From contig NZ_FSRU01000002.1 of assembly GCF_900142845.1 (NCBI RefSeq), positions 3,608,063-3,672,062 on the forward strand: a stretch of DNA of 64,000 bases, given 5' to 3'. Shown here in pieces: positions 8,278-17,922 of the stretch (its first letter is position 1; each line of letters starts with the position of its first letter). The notes below the pieces were generated by a model. It searched no databases and was not told the DNA's origin. It saw nothing but the letters and a program-made list of their open reading frames with translations. Both the position numbers and the translations under genes were made by a program. The DNA comes from Paraburkholderia phenazinium (GTDB lineage Bacteria > Pseudomonadota > Gammaproteobacteria > Burkholderiales > Burkholderiaceae).

Positions 8278-9063
8278 TTACGCCGTGCCGAACACGTAGT
8301 TCGTCATCGCCAGCGCCTTCTGATACGTCCCGAGCGACTGGATCCCGAGCGTGTAGTCGTCGTCCGCAGCGCCGAGCGCGGCGAACACCGGCAGCAGATG
8401 CTCGTCGGTCGGGTGCATCAGCGCCGCGTGCGGCGCCTGGAGCCGATAGTCGAGCAGCGCGTCGGTATCGTGCGCGGCCAGCTTCGTTTCGAACCAGTCG
8501 GTGAATTCCAAGACGCGCGGGTCGGCGTCTTCCGGCCGGGCGGAGAAGTCGGCGGCGCGCAGATTGTGCGTGATCTGGCCGGAGCCGATCACCATCACGC
8601 CGTCATCCTTCAGCGCCCGCAAGGCACGACCGACGCGAAAGTGATGAGCGGCGTCCCTATGCGGCTGGATCGACAACTGAGCCACCGGCACATCCGCGTG
8701 CGGAAACATCAGCAGCATGGGCACCCACGCGCCGTGATCGAGACCGTGCGACTGGGTGTCGGCCACCAGCCCGTGCTCGTTGAGCAGCACGGCGGCCCGT
8801 CGCGCGACATCCGGCGCACCCGGCGCCGGGTACTGGATCTCATACAGCTGGCGGGGAAAGCCGTAAAAGTCGTGAATCGTCTCCGGCCGGTCGGCCGTGC
8901 TCGCCAGCGGCTGGGCGGTGCCCCAATGAGCCGACAGCATCAGGATGGCTTCAGGACGCGGCACCTGGGTGGAGAGCGCGGCGAATTCGGCTCGTGGCAT
9001 GGACGGATCGATCGGCAGCGTGGGAGCGCCGTGAGACAGGAACAGCGACGGCAAGCGGGTCAT
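8278..9063 (-). CDS. ygiD: 4,5-DOPA-type extradiol dioxygenase (LigB superfamily)
   Basis: A 261-residue class III extradiol ring-cleavage dioxygenase of the DODA/YgiD type. The start LPSLFLSHGAPTLPID carries the first metal-ligand His (H11), and MLSAHWGT carries the second (H46). GSGQITHNL and the C-terminal HPTDEHLLPVFAALGAA segment are also conserved. The family opens catechol rings such as that of DOPA using a bound divalent metal. It is a single gene between two converging units, and the in vivo substrate in this organism is unknown. Confidence 0.9.
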   Translation of the reverse strand: MTRLPSLFLSHGAPTLPIDPSMPRAEFAALSTQVPRPEAILMLSAHWGTAQPLASTADRPETIHDFYGFPRQLYEIQYPAPGAPDVARRAAVLLNEHGLVADTQSHGLDHGAWVPMLLMFPHADVPVAQLSIQPHRDAAHHFRVGRALRALKDDGVMVIGSGQITHNLRAADFSARPEDADPRVLEFTDWFETKLAAHDTDALLDYRLQAPHAALMHPTDEHLLPVFAALGAADDDYTLGIQSLGTYQKALAMTNYVFGTA

Positions 9064-9209
9064 GGCAGCGAAGTCCGCAGCGGGTGCGGCTCGTAAGTTG
9101 GGTTGCTACCAATATACGGGCGTACTGCCGTTTGATAAACGGCTGAAACCGGATTTGATTGTGTCGCCAGCATTGTTAATCCGCGGTTTGCGGCGGCCGG
9201 CGCCAGGCC

Positions 9210-9812
9210 TTATTCGGCTGACGCGTCGCGCAGTCCCGGCCATGCTGCCGCGAGCGCCGGTCCCAGCGCGAACAGGTCCAGCACGCGCTCGACGGTGTGA
9301 TCGACCATTTCGTCGATCGAGGCCGGCTGGTTGTAGAAGGCGGGCAGCGGCGGAAAGACGATGCCGCCCATTTCGGTGACGGCGGTCATGTTGCGCAGAT
9401 GCGCGAGGTTAAACGGTGTTTCGCGCACCATCAGCACGAGGCGGCGGCGCTCCTTGAGCGTGACGTCGGCGGCGCGGGTGATCAGATTGTCCGACAGGCC
9501 GTGTGCGACGCTGGCCAAGGTTTTCATCGAGCAGGGCGCGACGATCATGCCGTCGGTCGTAAACGAGCCGGATGCGATGCTCGCGCCCACGTCGCGCACC
9601 GAATGGACGACATCCGCGAGCGCATGCAGGTCTTCTTTGCTGAGCTGGAGTTCGTGCTGGATGTTGAGCCAGCCGGCGCTGGAGATCAGCAGGTGGCTTT
9701 CCACTCCGCCCAGTTTGCGCAGCGTTTCAAGCAAACGGACGCCGTAGATGGCGCCCGTTGCGCCGGTGATCGCGATGATCAGCCGGCGAGGCGCCGCAGC
9801 GCGTGTTTCCAT
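9210..9812 (-). CDS. ubiX: Flavin prenyltransferase UbiX
   Basis: About 200 residues with the UbiX/Pad1 flavoprotein signature: RRLIIAITGATGAIYGVRLLE at the start, GSFTTDGMIVAPCSMKTLASVAHG in the middle and LVLMVRETPFN near residue 130. UbiX joins a dimethylallyl unit to FMN, making the prenylated flavin used by UbiD decarboxylases, including in ubiquinone synthesis. The ATG at 9812 is preferred; a GTG four codons upstream is possible. It follows grxD closely and is probably the last gene of the hemA-prfA-prmC-grxD-ubiX run. Confidence 0.93.
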   Translation of the reverse strand: METRAAAPRRLIIAITGATGAIYGVRLLETLRKLGGVESHLLISSAGWLNIQHELQLSKEDLHALADVVHSVRDVGASIASGSFTTDGMIVAPCSMKTLASVAHGLSDNLITRAADVTLKERRRLVLMVRETPFNLAHLRNMTAVTEMGGIVFPPLPAFYNQPASIDEMVDHTVERVLDLFALGPALAAAWPGLRDASAE

Positions 9813-9854
9813 GGCTCGCGGCACCGGGTTGCGTCTACTGAACGGGCTGAACGA

Positions 9855-10166
9855 TCAGGCTGCAGCAAACAGTTGCTGCAGTTCGCCGTTCTGATACATC
9901 TCCATCATGATGTCCGAGCCGCCGATGAACTCGCCCTTCACGTAGAGCTGCGGAATGGTCGGCCAGTTGGAGAATTCCTTGATGCCCTGGCGGACTTCGT
10001 CGTCTTCGAGGACGTTGACGGTCTTGATCGTGTCGACGCCGCACGCCTTCAGGATCTGAATGGCGCGGCCCGAAAAGCCGCACATCGGAAACTGCGCAGT
10101 ACCCTTCATGAAGAGGACGACGGCATTTTCGTCGACGATTTGCTTGATGCGTTGTTGCGTATCCAT
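9855..10166 (-). CDS. grxD: Monothiol glutaredoxin, Grx4 family
   Basis: A 103-residue monothiol glutaredoxin starting [19 protein letters not shown]. It has the CGFS active site at residues 29-32 and the glutathione-binding [19 protein letters not shown] segment. Grx4 proteins form glutathione-ligated [2Fe-2S] dimers and serve in iron-sulfur cluster carriage and iron sensing. The frame stays open upstream, but homology starts at this ATG. It lies between prmC and ubiX on the same strand. Confidence 0.95.
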   Translation of the reverse strand: MDTQQRIKQIVDENAVVLFMKGTAQFPMCGFSGRAIQILKACGVDTIKTVNVLEDDEVRQGIKEFSNWPTIPQLYVKGEFIGGSDIMMEMYQNGELQQLFAAA

Positions 10167-10251
10167 GACTGACCTTGCGGTTCCGGAATAAGGGGGAGAT
10201 AGATTGAAATGATAGCGGATTTCGCCCGGACAGGCGGGCGGCGCTCCGGCG

Positions 10252-11097
10252 TCACACGTTCGCGTGCCACGAACCGCCGCTGATCCGTTCGATGCCGGCA
10301 AGATCGCGCTCCGAGCGCACGTCGGAGAAGCCTGCCTGGTCGAGCAGGGTGCGTACCGCGGCGGCCTGATCGTAGCCGTGTTCGAGCCAGAGCACGCCGC
10401 CGCGCTCCGCGAAGCGCGCGGGCGCATCGGCGACGATGGCGCGGATCGCGCTTAAGCCGTCGGCTTCGTCGGTCAACGCGCCGCGCGGTTCGAAGCGCAG
10501 ATCGCCTTCGGACAGATGCGGGTCGCCACTGGCGATATACGGCGGATTGCTGACGATCACGTCAAAGTGCAGGGCGGGATCGAGCGCGTCGTACCAGTCG
10601 CTGCGCGCCAACTGCAGCGGGCCGCCGTGACGTGTCGCATCCAGTAGCCGCGCGGCGTTGCGGGTCGCGACGGCCAGCGCGTCGGCCGAGCGGTCTACGG
10701 CCCAGACCTGCGCGTCGGGCCTGACCGAGGCAAGGGCGACCGCAATCGCGCCGGTGCCGGTGCCGAGGTCGAGTACCCGCGGCCGCGTCAGGCCCTCGAG
10801 CGCGGCGAGCGCGGTCTCGACCAGCAATTCGGTTTCTGGCCGCGGGATCAGCACATCCGGCGTGACTTCGAACTCGAGCCCGAAGAACTCCCGCGCGCCG
10901 ACCAGTTGCGCGACGGGCTCGCCTGCCAGACGCCGCGCTGCCAGCGCCTGATAGCGGGCCACGAGCGCGGCGTCGAGCGGCTCGTCGCTGCGCGTGATCA
11001 GCTCCGTGCGGCGCCAGCCCAGCACGTGCCCGAGCAGGATGCGCGCTTCGAGCGGCGGCAAAGCGGAGGCGCGTAACAGGGCGGCGGCGTTGTCCAT
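10252..11097 (-). CDS. prmC: Peptide-chain-release-factor glutamine methyltransferase PrmC
   Basis: A 281-residue SAM-dependent methyltransferase. A helical N-terminal domain is followed by [16 protein letters not shown], the SAM-binding motif I, and the catalytic NPPY at residues 184-187. PrmC (HemK) methylates the glutamine of the GGQ motif in release factors 1 and 2. It lies 40 bp downstream of prfA, which encodes its substrate, and probably shares its transcript. Confidence 0.95.
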   Translation of the reverse strand: MDNAAALLRASALPPLEARILLGHVLGWRRTELITRSDEPLDAALVARYQALAARRLAGEPVAQLVGAREFFGLEFEVTPDVLIPRPETELLVETALAALEGLTRPRVLDLGTGTGAIAVALASVRPDAQVWAVDRSADALAVATRNAARLLDATRHGGPLQLARSDWYDALDPALHFDVIVSNPPYIASGDPHLSEGDLRFEPRGALTDEADGLSAIRAIVADAPARFAERGGVLWLEHGYDQAAAVRTLLDQAGFSDVRSERDLAGIERISGGSWHANV

Positions 11098-11137
11098 GGC
11101 GGCGTGATGGGTGCGTGCGAGCGGCGTACGGTGGCGC

Positions 11138-12220
11138 TTAGTCCGCGTCGCCGAGCGAGGCCAGCAGCTCGGCCTGATGCTCGCTGACCAGGGCGGCGAT
11201 CAGTTCGTCGAGATCGCCGTCCATGATCGATTCGAGGCGATACAGCGTCAGGTTGATACGGTGATCCGTGAGCCGCCCTTGCGGGAAGTTATAGGTGCGA
11301 ATGCGCTCGGAGCGGTCGCCCGAGCCGATCAGGCTCTTGCGGGTCGCGGCTTCCTTGGCGTGCTGCTCGTGGTACTGCTTGTCCTTGATGCGCGCGGCGA
11401 GGACCTTCAGCGCGCGGTCCTTGTTCTTGTGCTGCGAGCGGTCGTCCTGACATTCGACGACGATGCCGGTGGGCAAGTGCGTGACCCGCACGGCCGAATC
11501 GGTCTTGTTGATGTGCTGGCCGCCCGCGCCGGAGGCGCGGAACGTATCGATGCGCAAGTCGGCGGGATTGATCTCGACCTCGCCGATTTCATCCGCTTCG
11601 GGCATCACCGCAACCGTGCAGGCGGACGTGTGAATCCGGCCCTGGGTTTCAGTGGCCGGCACGCGCTGCACGCGGTGGCCGCCGGACTCGAACTTGAGCT
11701 TCGAATACGCCGCTTCGCCGGCGATTCGCACGATTGCTTCCTTGTAGCCGCCCAGATCCGATTCGCTCGCCGACATCATTTCGACCGTCCAGCGGTTGCG
11801 TTCGGCGAAGCGCAGATACATCCGCAGCAGATCGCCCGCGAACAGCGCCGATTCGTCGCCGCCGGTGCCCGCGCGGATTTCGAGGAAGATGTTGCGGTCG
11901 TCGTTGGGGTCTTTCGGCAGCAGCATTTTCTGCAGTTCGGCGCCGAGCTTGTCCATCCGTTCGCGTGCCGCGCGGATCTCGTCTTCGGCGAAGTCGCGCA
12001 TCGACGCGTCGGCCAGCAGTTCCTGCGCGGTGAGCGCGTCGTTGCTGGCCTGGCGCCATAGCGCGTAATGTTCGACCACCGGCCCCAGCTCCGCGTGCTC
12101 ACGCGTGAGCTTGCGGTATTGGTCGAGATTCGCGGTGATGTCTTCGCGGCTCAACAGGTCGTTCAGTTCGGCCAGCCGGGTAGTGAGCTGGTCGAGCTTG
12201 CTTTGCATGCTCGTTTTCAT
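11138..12220 (-). CDS. prfA: Peptide chain release factor 1
   Basis: 360 residues from [12 protein letters not shown], the usual RF1 length. The peptidyl-tRNA-hydrolysing GGQ is at residues 233-235, in [18 protein letters not shown]1 reads UAA and UAG stop codons; the anticodon-like PxT-type segment falls in the [18 protein letters not shown] domain. An alternative start at MQSKL (12208) is possible. It sits between hemA and prmC, the same order as in many proteobacteria. Confidence 0.96.
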   Translation of the reverse strand: MKTSMQSKLDQLTTRLAELNDLLSREDITANLDQYRKLTREHAELGPVVEHYALWRQASNDALTAQELLADASMRDFAEDEIRAARERMDKLGAELQKMLLPKDPNDDRNIFLEIRAGTGGDESALFAGDLLRMYLRFAERNRWTVEMMSASESDLGGYKEAIVRIAGEAAYSKLKFESGGHRVQRVPATETQGRIHTSACTVAVMPEADEIGEVEINPADLRIDTFRASGAGGQHINKTDSAVRVTHLPTGIVVECQDDRSQHKNKDRALKVLAARIKDKQYHEQHAKEAATRKSLIGSGDRSERIRTYNFPQGRLTDHRINLTLYRLESIMDGDLDELIAALVSEHQAELLASLGDAD

Positions 12221-12340
12221 CGGACGGTACGGAGCGGGCTCCGGAAAGGACGGCGTAACTGGGGAGGCGGGCGCAGGCCCTGGAAGTCGGCGCCGGCCTG
12301 CCGAAACCACCTGGCAAGGCTGCGCGCAGCGGCAGCGCCG

Positions 12341-13627
12341 CTAACGTTCCGAAGAGTCGGAGTGTTTGTAGAAACCGCCCATCAGTTCGATGAGCTTATC
12401 GCGATTCTCACTGCTGGCGCGATTGAGTGCGTGCGTCGGACCATGGATCAGCTTGTTGGTCAGCGCTTGCGAAAGGGCTTCGATCACGGCGGCCGGATCG
12501 TCGCCGCGGGCGAGCGCCTTTTGCGCGCGTTCGACTTCGGCGCGGCGCAGCAGGTCGGCCTGGGTGTGCATATGGCGGATCACCGGCACGATGCTGCGCG
12601 CGTCGAGCCACTGCATGAAGTTCTGCACGCGCGTTTCGATGATCGCTTCGGCCTGGGCGACGGCCGCCTGGCGCGAGGCATTGCCTTCGCGCACGATGGC
12701 GCCGAGGTCGTCGACGGTATAGAGAAACACGTCTTCGAGCTTGCCGACTTCGGGTTCAATGTCGCGCGGCACGGCCAGATCGACCATGAAAATGGGCCGG
12801 TGGCGGCGCGCTTTCACAGCACGTTCGACTGCGCCGAGGCCGATGATCGGCAAGGTGGACGCCGTGCACGAGACGATGATGTCGAACTCGTGCATGCGTG
12901 CCGGCAAATCCGCCAGGGGGATGGCCCGGCCGTTGAAGCGTTCGGCGAGCCGCGCGCCGCGCTCGGCGGTGCGGTTTGCCACCACCAGCTCGCGCGGCTG
13001 CTGGGCCGCGAAGTGGGTCGCGCACAGCTCGATCATCTCGCCCGCGCCGATGAACAGCACGCGCTGGTTGGCCACCTTGTCGAAAATGCGCTGCGCGAGC
13101 CGCACGGCCGCGGCGGCCATGGAAACCGATTGGGCCCCGATCTCCGTGGTACTGCGCACTTCCTTCGCCACCGCGAAGGTGCGCTGGAACAACTGGTTCA
13201 GATAGGTGCCGAGCGCGCCGGCTTCGGACGCGGTACGCACCGCATCCTTCATTTGTCCGACGATCTGCGTCTCGCCGAGCACCATGGAATCGAGCCCCGA
13301 CGCAACCCGAAACGCGTGGCGCACCGCTTCCGACTGCGGCAAGGCGTACACATGCGGCGCGAGTTCGCTGACCGGCAGGTTGTGATAGCGCGAGAACCAC
13401 TGGATGGCCGCTTCGCGGACCGCATGGTCGTCGGTGGCGCAGTAGAGCTCGGTGCGGTTGCAGGTGGAGAGGATTGCCGCTTCAGGCGCGGTCCGGGCGG
13501 TGGCGCCGAGCCAGATGTCCTTGAAGGTCGCGAGCGCTGGCTTGATCTGTTCGAGCGGAAACGCCACGCGTTCGCGCAAGGCGACGGGCGCGGTGTGGTG
13601 ATTGATTCCGATCGTTAGAAGCTGCAT
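12341..13627 (-). CDS. hemA: Glutamyl-tRNA reductase
   Basis: A 428-residue enzyme of the C5 haem pathway that reduces glutamyl-tRNA to glutamate-1-semialdehyde with NADPH. The N-terminus [19 protein letters not shown] is typical. The catalytic cysteine is C56 in [12 protein letters not shown], and [17 protein letters not shown] is the NADPH-binding Rossmann motif. It heads the run hemA-prfA-prmC-grxD-ubiX. The response regulator upstream is on the same strand 65 bp away. Confidence 0.96.
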   Translation of the reverse strand: MQLLTIGINHHTAPVALRERVAFPLEQIKPALATFKDIWLGATARTAPEAAILSTCNRTELYCATDDHAVREAAIQWFSRYHNLPVSELAPHVYALPQSEAVRHAFRVASGLDSMVLGETQIVGQMKDAVRTASEAGALGTYLNQLFQRTFAVAKEVRSTTEIGAQSVSMAAAAVRLAQRIFDKVANQRVLFIGAGEMIELCATHFAAQQPRELVVANRTAERGARLAERFNGRAIPLADLPARMHEFDIIVSCTASTLPIIGLGAVERAVKARRHRPIFMVDLAVPRDIEPEVGKLEDVFLYTVDDLGAIVREGNASRQAAVAQAEAIIETRVQNFMQWLDARSIVPVIRHMHTQADLLRRAEVERAQKALARGDDPAAVIEALSQALTNKLIHGPTHALNRASSENRDKLIELMGGFYKHSDSSER

Positions 13628-13692
13628 ATGCGGGGCTATGGTTTAGCCCAATATTATAGCGTTTTCGCAATTTCTTCATTCTGCCTACCACT

Positions 13693-14400
13693 TTAGCCGC
13701 CCGCGCCGCCCTCCGGCGGGACCGCGTCAAGCTGGTAGCCGTAGCCGTAGAGCGGCGTCAGGCAATAGCCGTGCTCGGGTCGCAACTGCAATTTGGTCCG
13801 CACCCGCGACGCGTGCGTGTCGAGCGTGCGCGACCTTACGTCGCGCTGACGCGTCCATATTGTCTCGAGGATGTGGACGCGCGACACCGGCCGCGACACA
13901 TTATTGAATAGTAGCAGCGCGAAACGGAATTCCTTGGGGGTTAGTGCCACTGTCTGTCCGTGGAATGTAACGGTAAAGTGCGCGGCGTCGAATACGTAGC
14001 CGCCGAACACGTCGCGCCTGCGGTTGGGCGGGCGGCGCAGACCGGCGCGGCGCAGCAGGGCCTCGACGCGGGCCAGCATTTCCGGACCGCGTACCGGTTT
14101 CGTCAGACAATCGTCGGCACCGGCGTGCAATGCTGCGACAATCTCGCTTTCGCGTGGCGACGACATCAGCATGATGACGGGAAGGCTGGGGAGAATGCCG
14201 CGGGCGCGGGGAATGACGTCTTCGGCGGGGCGGTCGCCTGCCCAACTATCGGTCAGCAGGAGATCGAAGAAGTGGCTGGACGCGCTGGCGAGAAACGGCG
14301 TGCTGGCAATGAAATGCTGACAGGTATGGCCGCCGGCGAAGATGAGCCGGTCGACCAGTTCCGCGTGCCGCACGTCCGGCTCGATGAGGGCGATTCGCAT
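13693..14400 (-). CDS. OmpR/PhoB-type response regulator, orphan
   Basis: 235 residues. The receiver domain starts MRIALIEPDVRHAELVDRL, with likely phosphoacceptor D51 (DLLLTDSWAGD) and conserved K101 (DDCLTKPVRG). A C-terminal winged-helix DNA-binding domain follows (LTPKEFRFALLLFNNVSRPVSR, then YGYGYQLD). The ATG at 14400 is chosen because the receiver homology begins there, although the frame is open to 14436. No histidine kinase is nearby. It is the last gene before hemA on the same strand; target genes are unknown. Confidence 0.9.
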   Translation of the reverse strand: MRIALIEPDVRHAELVDRLIFAGGHTCQHFIASTPFLASASSHFFDLLLTDSWAGDRPAEDVIPRARGILPSLPVIMLMSSPRESEIVAALHAGADDCLTKPVRGPEMLARVEALLRRAGLRRPPNRRRDVFGGYVFDAAHFTVTFHGQTVALTPKEFRFALLLFNNVSRPVSRVHILETIWTRQRDVRSRTLDTHASRVRTKLQLRPEHGYCLTPLYGYGYQLDAVPPEGGAGG

Positions 14401-14593
14401 AGAACGCGCTTTCAGCGTGGCGGGCGAGGGTGGCAAACCTTACGGCTTGCCTAAATGTGACCCCGGCCCCTAAACTCAACCGCTACGCGGAAAGCGCCGT
14501 GCTGACCTTTATAGTTAACGAGACAAAAATGCTAGCTGCCCGAACGCTTGAAGCCTATGAGAAGAGTCCGAAAGTGAGTGAGGTTCCCCACTG

Positions 14594-14848
14594 ATGGGAT
14601 GGCCAGGTATCGTGTTATTGGGTGTGGTGATCGGCCTCGCGGGCTGGTGGCTGCATCCGCTGCGGCGGACAAGCCGCGCACGTGTCTGGGTGGCGCTGCT
14701 GGCCGGTGTGCTGGGCGCAGCGTTGGCCCGCCTGGCCGGCAACGTAGTGGGTCTCTTCCATGATGGTGATACGCTCGAATGGCCGGTATGTACGGCTGTT
14801 GCGCTGATTGCCGTTGCCGTGACGGTCGGCTTGTTCTCCCGTCGATGA
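14594..14848 (+). CDS. Small membrane protein, GlsB/YeaQ-like
   Basis: An 84-residue hydrophobic protein with three predicted membrane helices (GIVLLGVVIGLAGWWL, VWVALLAGVLGAALARLAG, VCTAVALIAVAVTVGLF). The size, start (MGWPGIVLLG) and glycine-rich helices resemble the transglycosylase-associated YeaQ/YmgE/GlsB family, whose function is poorly known. It is followed after 4 bp by the aminopeptidase gene, suggesting co-transcription. GAGG lies upstream of the ATG. Confidence 0.75.
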   Translation: MGWPGIVLLGVVIGLAGWWLHPLRRTSRARVWVALLAGVLGAALARLAGNVVGLFHDGDTLEWPVCTAVALIAVAVTVGLFSRR

Positions 14849-14852
14849 ACAT

Positions 14853-16682
14853 ATGCAGGTGAATCCGATGAATGCCCGACTTCCCGAAACCTCCTCTATT
14901 CCTGAGCGTATTGCTCACCTGCGCGGCGCGATGGCGCGCGAAGGCCTCGCGGCCTATCTGGTTCCGTCCGCCGATCCGCACCTGTCCGAATATTTGCCCG
15001 GACGCTGGCAAGGCCGGCAATGGTTATCGGGTTTTACCGGCTCGGCCGGCACGCTGGTCGTTACGGACGGCTTTGCCGGCGTCTGGACCGACAGCCGTTA
15101 TTGGGAGCAGGCCGACGCGCAATTGGCCGGCACCGGCGTCGAATTGATGAAAATGATGGCCGGACAGCAGTCGCAACCGCACTTCGAATGGCTGGCGCAG
15201 AACCTGCCGGCCGGCAGCACCGTCGGTGTCGACGGCGCGGTGCTGGGTCTCGCCGCGGCCCGCGCGCTGACCTCGGCGTTGAGCGCGCGCGGCGTGAAGC
15301 TGCGCACGGATGTCGATCTGTTCGACGCAATCTGGCTCCAGCGTCCGACGCTGCCCACCGAAACGGTGTTCGAGCACGCTGCGCCGCATGCGACGGTCGC
15401 GCGCTCGGACAAGCTCGAGCAGATTCGCCGCGCGATGCAGGAAAAAGGCGCGCAATGGCACTTCGTTTCGACGCTCGACGACCTCGCGTGGCTGTTCAAC
15501 CTGCGCGGCGCCGACGTCAGCTACAACCCGGTGTTCGTCGCGCATGCGCTGATCGGGCTGGAGCGCGTCTCGCTGTTCGTCGCCGAAGGCAAGGTGCCGC
15601 GCGCGCTGGCTGAAGCGCTCGCGCGCGACGGTATCCATGTCGAATCGTATGACAAGACGGCCGATGCGCTCGCCGCGCTGCCGGGCGGCACCACGCTGCT
15701 GATCGACCCGCGCCGGATCACGTTCGGTCTGCTGCAATCGGTGCCTTCCACGGTGAAGATCGTCGAGTCGGTGAATCCGTCCACCTTCCTCAAGTCGCGC
15801 AAGACCGAGGCGGACGCCGAACACGTGCGCGCCACCATGGACCAGGACGGCGCGGCGCTGGCCGAATTCTTCGCCTGGTTCGAAGGCGCACTGGGCCGCG
15901 AGACGATGACCGAACTCACCGTCGACGAACGCCTCACGGCGGCACGCGCGCGGCGTCCGGACTACATCTCGCTGAGCTTTGCGACCATCGCCGGCTTCAA
16001 CGCGAACGGCGCGATGCCGCACTATCGCGCCACCGCCGCGTCGCACTCGATCCTCGAAGGCAACGGTCTGCTGCTGATCGATTCGGGCGCCCAATATTTG
16101 AGCGGCACGACCGACATCACGCGCGTCCTGCCTATCGGCACGCTGAGCGACGCGCAGCGGCGCGATTGCACGCTGGTGCTGAAAGGCATGATGGCGCTCT
16201 CGCGGGCGCGGTTTCCGCGCGGCATCCGCTCGCCGATGCTGGACTCGATCGCGCGTGCGCCGATCTGGGAAGCGGGCGCGGACTACGGTCACGGCACGGG
16301 GCATGGCGTCGGCTATTTCCTGAACGTGCACGAAGGCCCGCAGATCATTTCTCACTACGCGCCGGCTGAACCGTGGACGGCCATGGAAGAGGGCATGATC
16401 ACCTCGGTCGAGCCGGGCATTTACCGGCCGGGTAAATGGGGCGTGCGGATCGAGAACCTGGTGCTCAACCGCGCGGCGGAAAAGACCGAGTTCGGCGATT
16501 TCCTGAAGTTCGAGACGCTCACGATGTGCCCGATCGATACGCGCTGCTTCGACCTGTCGATGCTGCGCGAGGACGAGCGCGCGTGGCTCAACGCGTATCA
16601 CGAGACGGTGCGCGCACGCATTGCGCCGCATGTGTCGGGCGAGGCGAAGGCCTGGCTCGAAACGCGGACGCAAGCGATTTAA
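14853..16682 (+). CDS. Xaa-Pro aminopeptidase (M24 family)
   Basis: A 609-residue aminopeptidase P of the long eukaryote-like form: two creatinase-like N-terminal domains, then the pita-bread catalytic domain. Metal-ligand motifs are present: LLLIDSGAQYLSGTTDITR for the two Asp, GHGTGHGVGYFLNVHEGP for the His, and SVEPGIYRPGKWGVRIENL for the two Glu. It removes N-terminal residues from peptides with proline at position 2. A start at 14868 (MNARLPETSS) is an alternative. It is likely translated with the small membrane protein before it and the hydrolase after it. Confidence 0.92.
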   Translation: MQVNPMNARLPETSSIPERIAHLRGAMAREGLAAYLVPSADPHLSEYLPGRWQGRQWLSGFTGSAGTLVVTDGFAGVWTDSRYWEQADAQLAGTGVELMKMMAGQQSQPHFEWLAQNLPAGSTVGVDGAVLGLAAARALTSALSARGVKLRTDVDLFDAIWLQRPTLPTETVFEHAAPHATVARSDKLEQIRRAMQEKGAQWHFVSTLDDLAWLFNLRGADVSYNPVFVAHALIGLERVSLFVAEGKVPRALAEALARDGIHVESYDKTADALAALPGGTTLLIDPRRITFGLLQSVPSTVKIVESVNPSTFLKSRKTEADAEHVRATMDQDGAALAEFFAWFEGALGRETMTELTVDERLTAARARRPDYISLSFATIAGFNANGAMPHYRATAASHSILEGNGLLLIDSGAQYLSGTTDITRVLPIGTLSDAQRRDCTLVLKGMMALSRARFPRGIRSPMLDSIARAPIWEAGADYGHGTGHGVGYFLNVHEGPQIISHYAPAEPWTAMEEGMITSVEPGIYRPGKWGVRIENLVLNRAAEKTEFGDFLKFETLTMCPIDTRCFDLSMLREDERAWLNAYHETVRARIAPHVSGEAKAWLETRTQAI

Positions 16683-16699
16683 GCCGAGGAGGGCGAGCG

Positions 16700-17251
16700 A
16701 TGCCAGGCGTGGCGGTGGTGGTGATCGATGTGCAAGAGGCATTCTTCTCCGGGCCGAACGCAGCGTATCGCGGCGCGGAGGTGATCGACGGGATCAACCG
16801 TCTGACCGCCGCGGCGCGCGCCGCCGGGGCGCCGGTTTTCATCGTCCAGCACGACGAAGAGGGTGACCCGGAAGTCGAGCACGGCAGCGCGGGCTGGCAA
16901 CTGCCCGCCTCCCTCGTGCGTACCGGTGACGATATCCTCGTGCGCAAATCGGTCGGCGATTCGTTTCACGAAACGCCGCTCAAGGCGCATCTCGATCGGC
17001 TGGGCGTCGACCGTCTGCTGATCTGCGGGTATGCGACCGAATTTTGCGTCAATACCGGCGCGCGCCGAGCCGCCCTGCTGGGGTATCGGACTACGATCGT
17101 CTCCGATCTCCATACCACCCAGCACACCTCCGAACTCACCCCTGAACAGGTCGTCGCGCACTACAACCTCGTGTGGACGCATTCCTCCCTGTCGGGCAAC
17201 CGGGTTTCGGTGAGGCCGCTCGCCGAGGTCCTGGCAACGGAGCTCGCATGA
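16700..17251 (+). CDS. Isochorismatase-family cysteine hydrolase
   Basis: A 183-residue alpha/beta hydrolase of the isochorismatase/nicotinamidase superfamily. The catalytic Asp is in VVVIDVQEAFFSG, the Lys is probably in DDILVRKSVGDSF, and the nucleophilic Cys is in CGYATEFCVNTGARRA. GAGGAGGG just upstream supports this start. The stop codon overlaps the start of the HAD gene as ATGA, so the two are translationally coupled. The substrate is not predictable from sequence. Confidence 0.9.
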   Translation: MPGVAVVVIDVQEAFFSGPNAAYRGAEVIDGINRLTAAARAAGAPVFIVQHDEEGDPEVEHGSAGWQLPASLVRTGDDILVRKSVGDSFHETPLKAHLDRLGVDRLLICGYATEFCVNTGARRAALLGYRTTIVSDLHTTQHTSELTPEQVVAHYNLVWTHSSLSGNRVSVRPLAEVLATELA

Positions 17252-17871
17252 GCATCAAAGCCGTGGTGTTCGATTTCGGCGGCGTGCTGATCGACTGGAG
17301 CCCGGAATATCTGTTTCGCGAACTGATTCCGGACGAGACGGAGCGTCGCTGGTTTCTGACGCACGTCTGCTCGATGGAGTGGGTGATCCGTCAGGATGGG
17401 GGCCAGCCGATTGCGGAAGGTACCGCCGAACTGGTTGCCCGGTTTCCCGATCACGAGCCGCTGATTCGCGCCTTTTATGAGCGCTGGCACGAGATGATCG
17501 GCGGTGTGCTCGAGGGCGGCGTGGCGACGCTCGACAAGCTCGACGCGGCAGGCGTGCCGCTGTTCGGTCTCACCAACTGGTCGGACGAGACGTTTCCCTA
17601 TGCGTGGGAGCATTTCCCGGTGCTGCGACGGTTTCGCGACATCGTGGTGTCCGGCCGCGTGAAGCTCGTGAAGCCGGATCCGGCGATCTTCGCTGAGATG
17701 CGCCGGCGTATCGAGGCGCAACTGCCCGGCATCGAAGCGCACGAACTCGTGTTCATCGACGATAACCTCAAGAACGCCGAGGCCGCGACCGCGCTCGGCT
17801 GGCACGGCGTGCATCACACGTCCGCGGCGCAGACCGAAGCGAAGCTGCGCGAACTGGGTCTGCCGGTCTGA
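17248..17871 (+). CDS. HAD-superfamily hydrolase, YihX-like
   Basis: 207 residues. Motif I, VVFDFGGVLIDW, has the nucleophile Asp but a Gly at the usual second-Asp position, as in YihX-like and haloacid-dehalogenase-like members. Motif II is GLTNWSDETF, motif III is KLVKPDPAIF, and motif IV is LVFIDDNLKNAEAA. It probably hydrolyses a small phosphate ester. The start ATG overlaps the TGA of the preceding hydrolase. It is the last gene of the plus-strand group. Confidence 0.9.
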   Translation: MSIKAVVFDFGGVLIDWSPEYLFRELIPDETERRWFLTHVCSMEWVIRQDGGQPIAEGTAELVARFPDHEPLIRAFYERWHEMIGGVLEGGVATLDKLDAAGVPLFGLTNWSDETFPYAWEHFPVLRRFRDIVVSGRVKLVKPDPAIFAEMRRRIEAQLPGIEAHELVFIDDNLKNAEAATALGWHGVHHTSAAQTEAKLRELGLPV

Positions 17872-17890
17872 TTCTGGTTGGATTCCGCTA

Positions 17891-17912
17891 GTCCGGGCCG
17901 GTCGGCCCGGAC
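17891..17912. terminator. GC-rich hairpin between convergent genes
   Basis: GTCCGGGCC (17891-17899) and GGCCCGGAC (17904-17912) form a perfect 9-bp stem with a GGTC loop, between the HAD gene and the convergent MFS gene. It lacks a T tract, so terminator activity is only likely, not certain. Confidence 0.45.
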
Positions 17913-17922
17913 CATCGCACCC

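Noticed and set aside
15024-16742. 572-codon open frame antisense to the aminopeptidase gene
   Set aside because: Mirror-frame artefact of high GC content. The sense frame has all M24 metal motifs.
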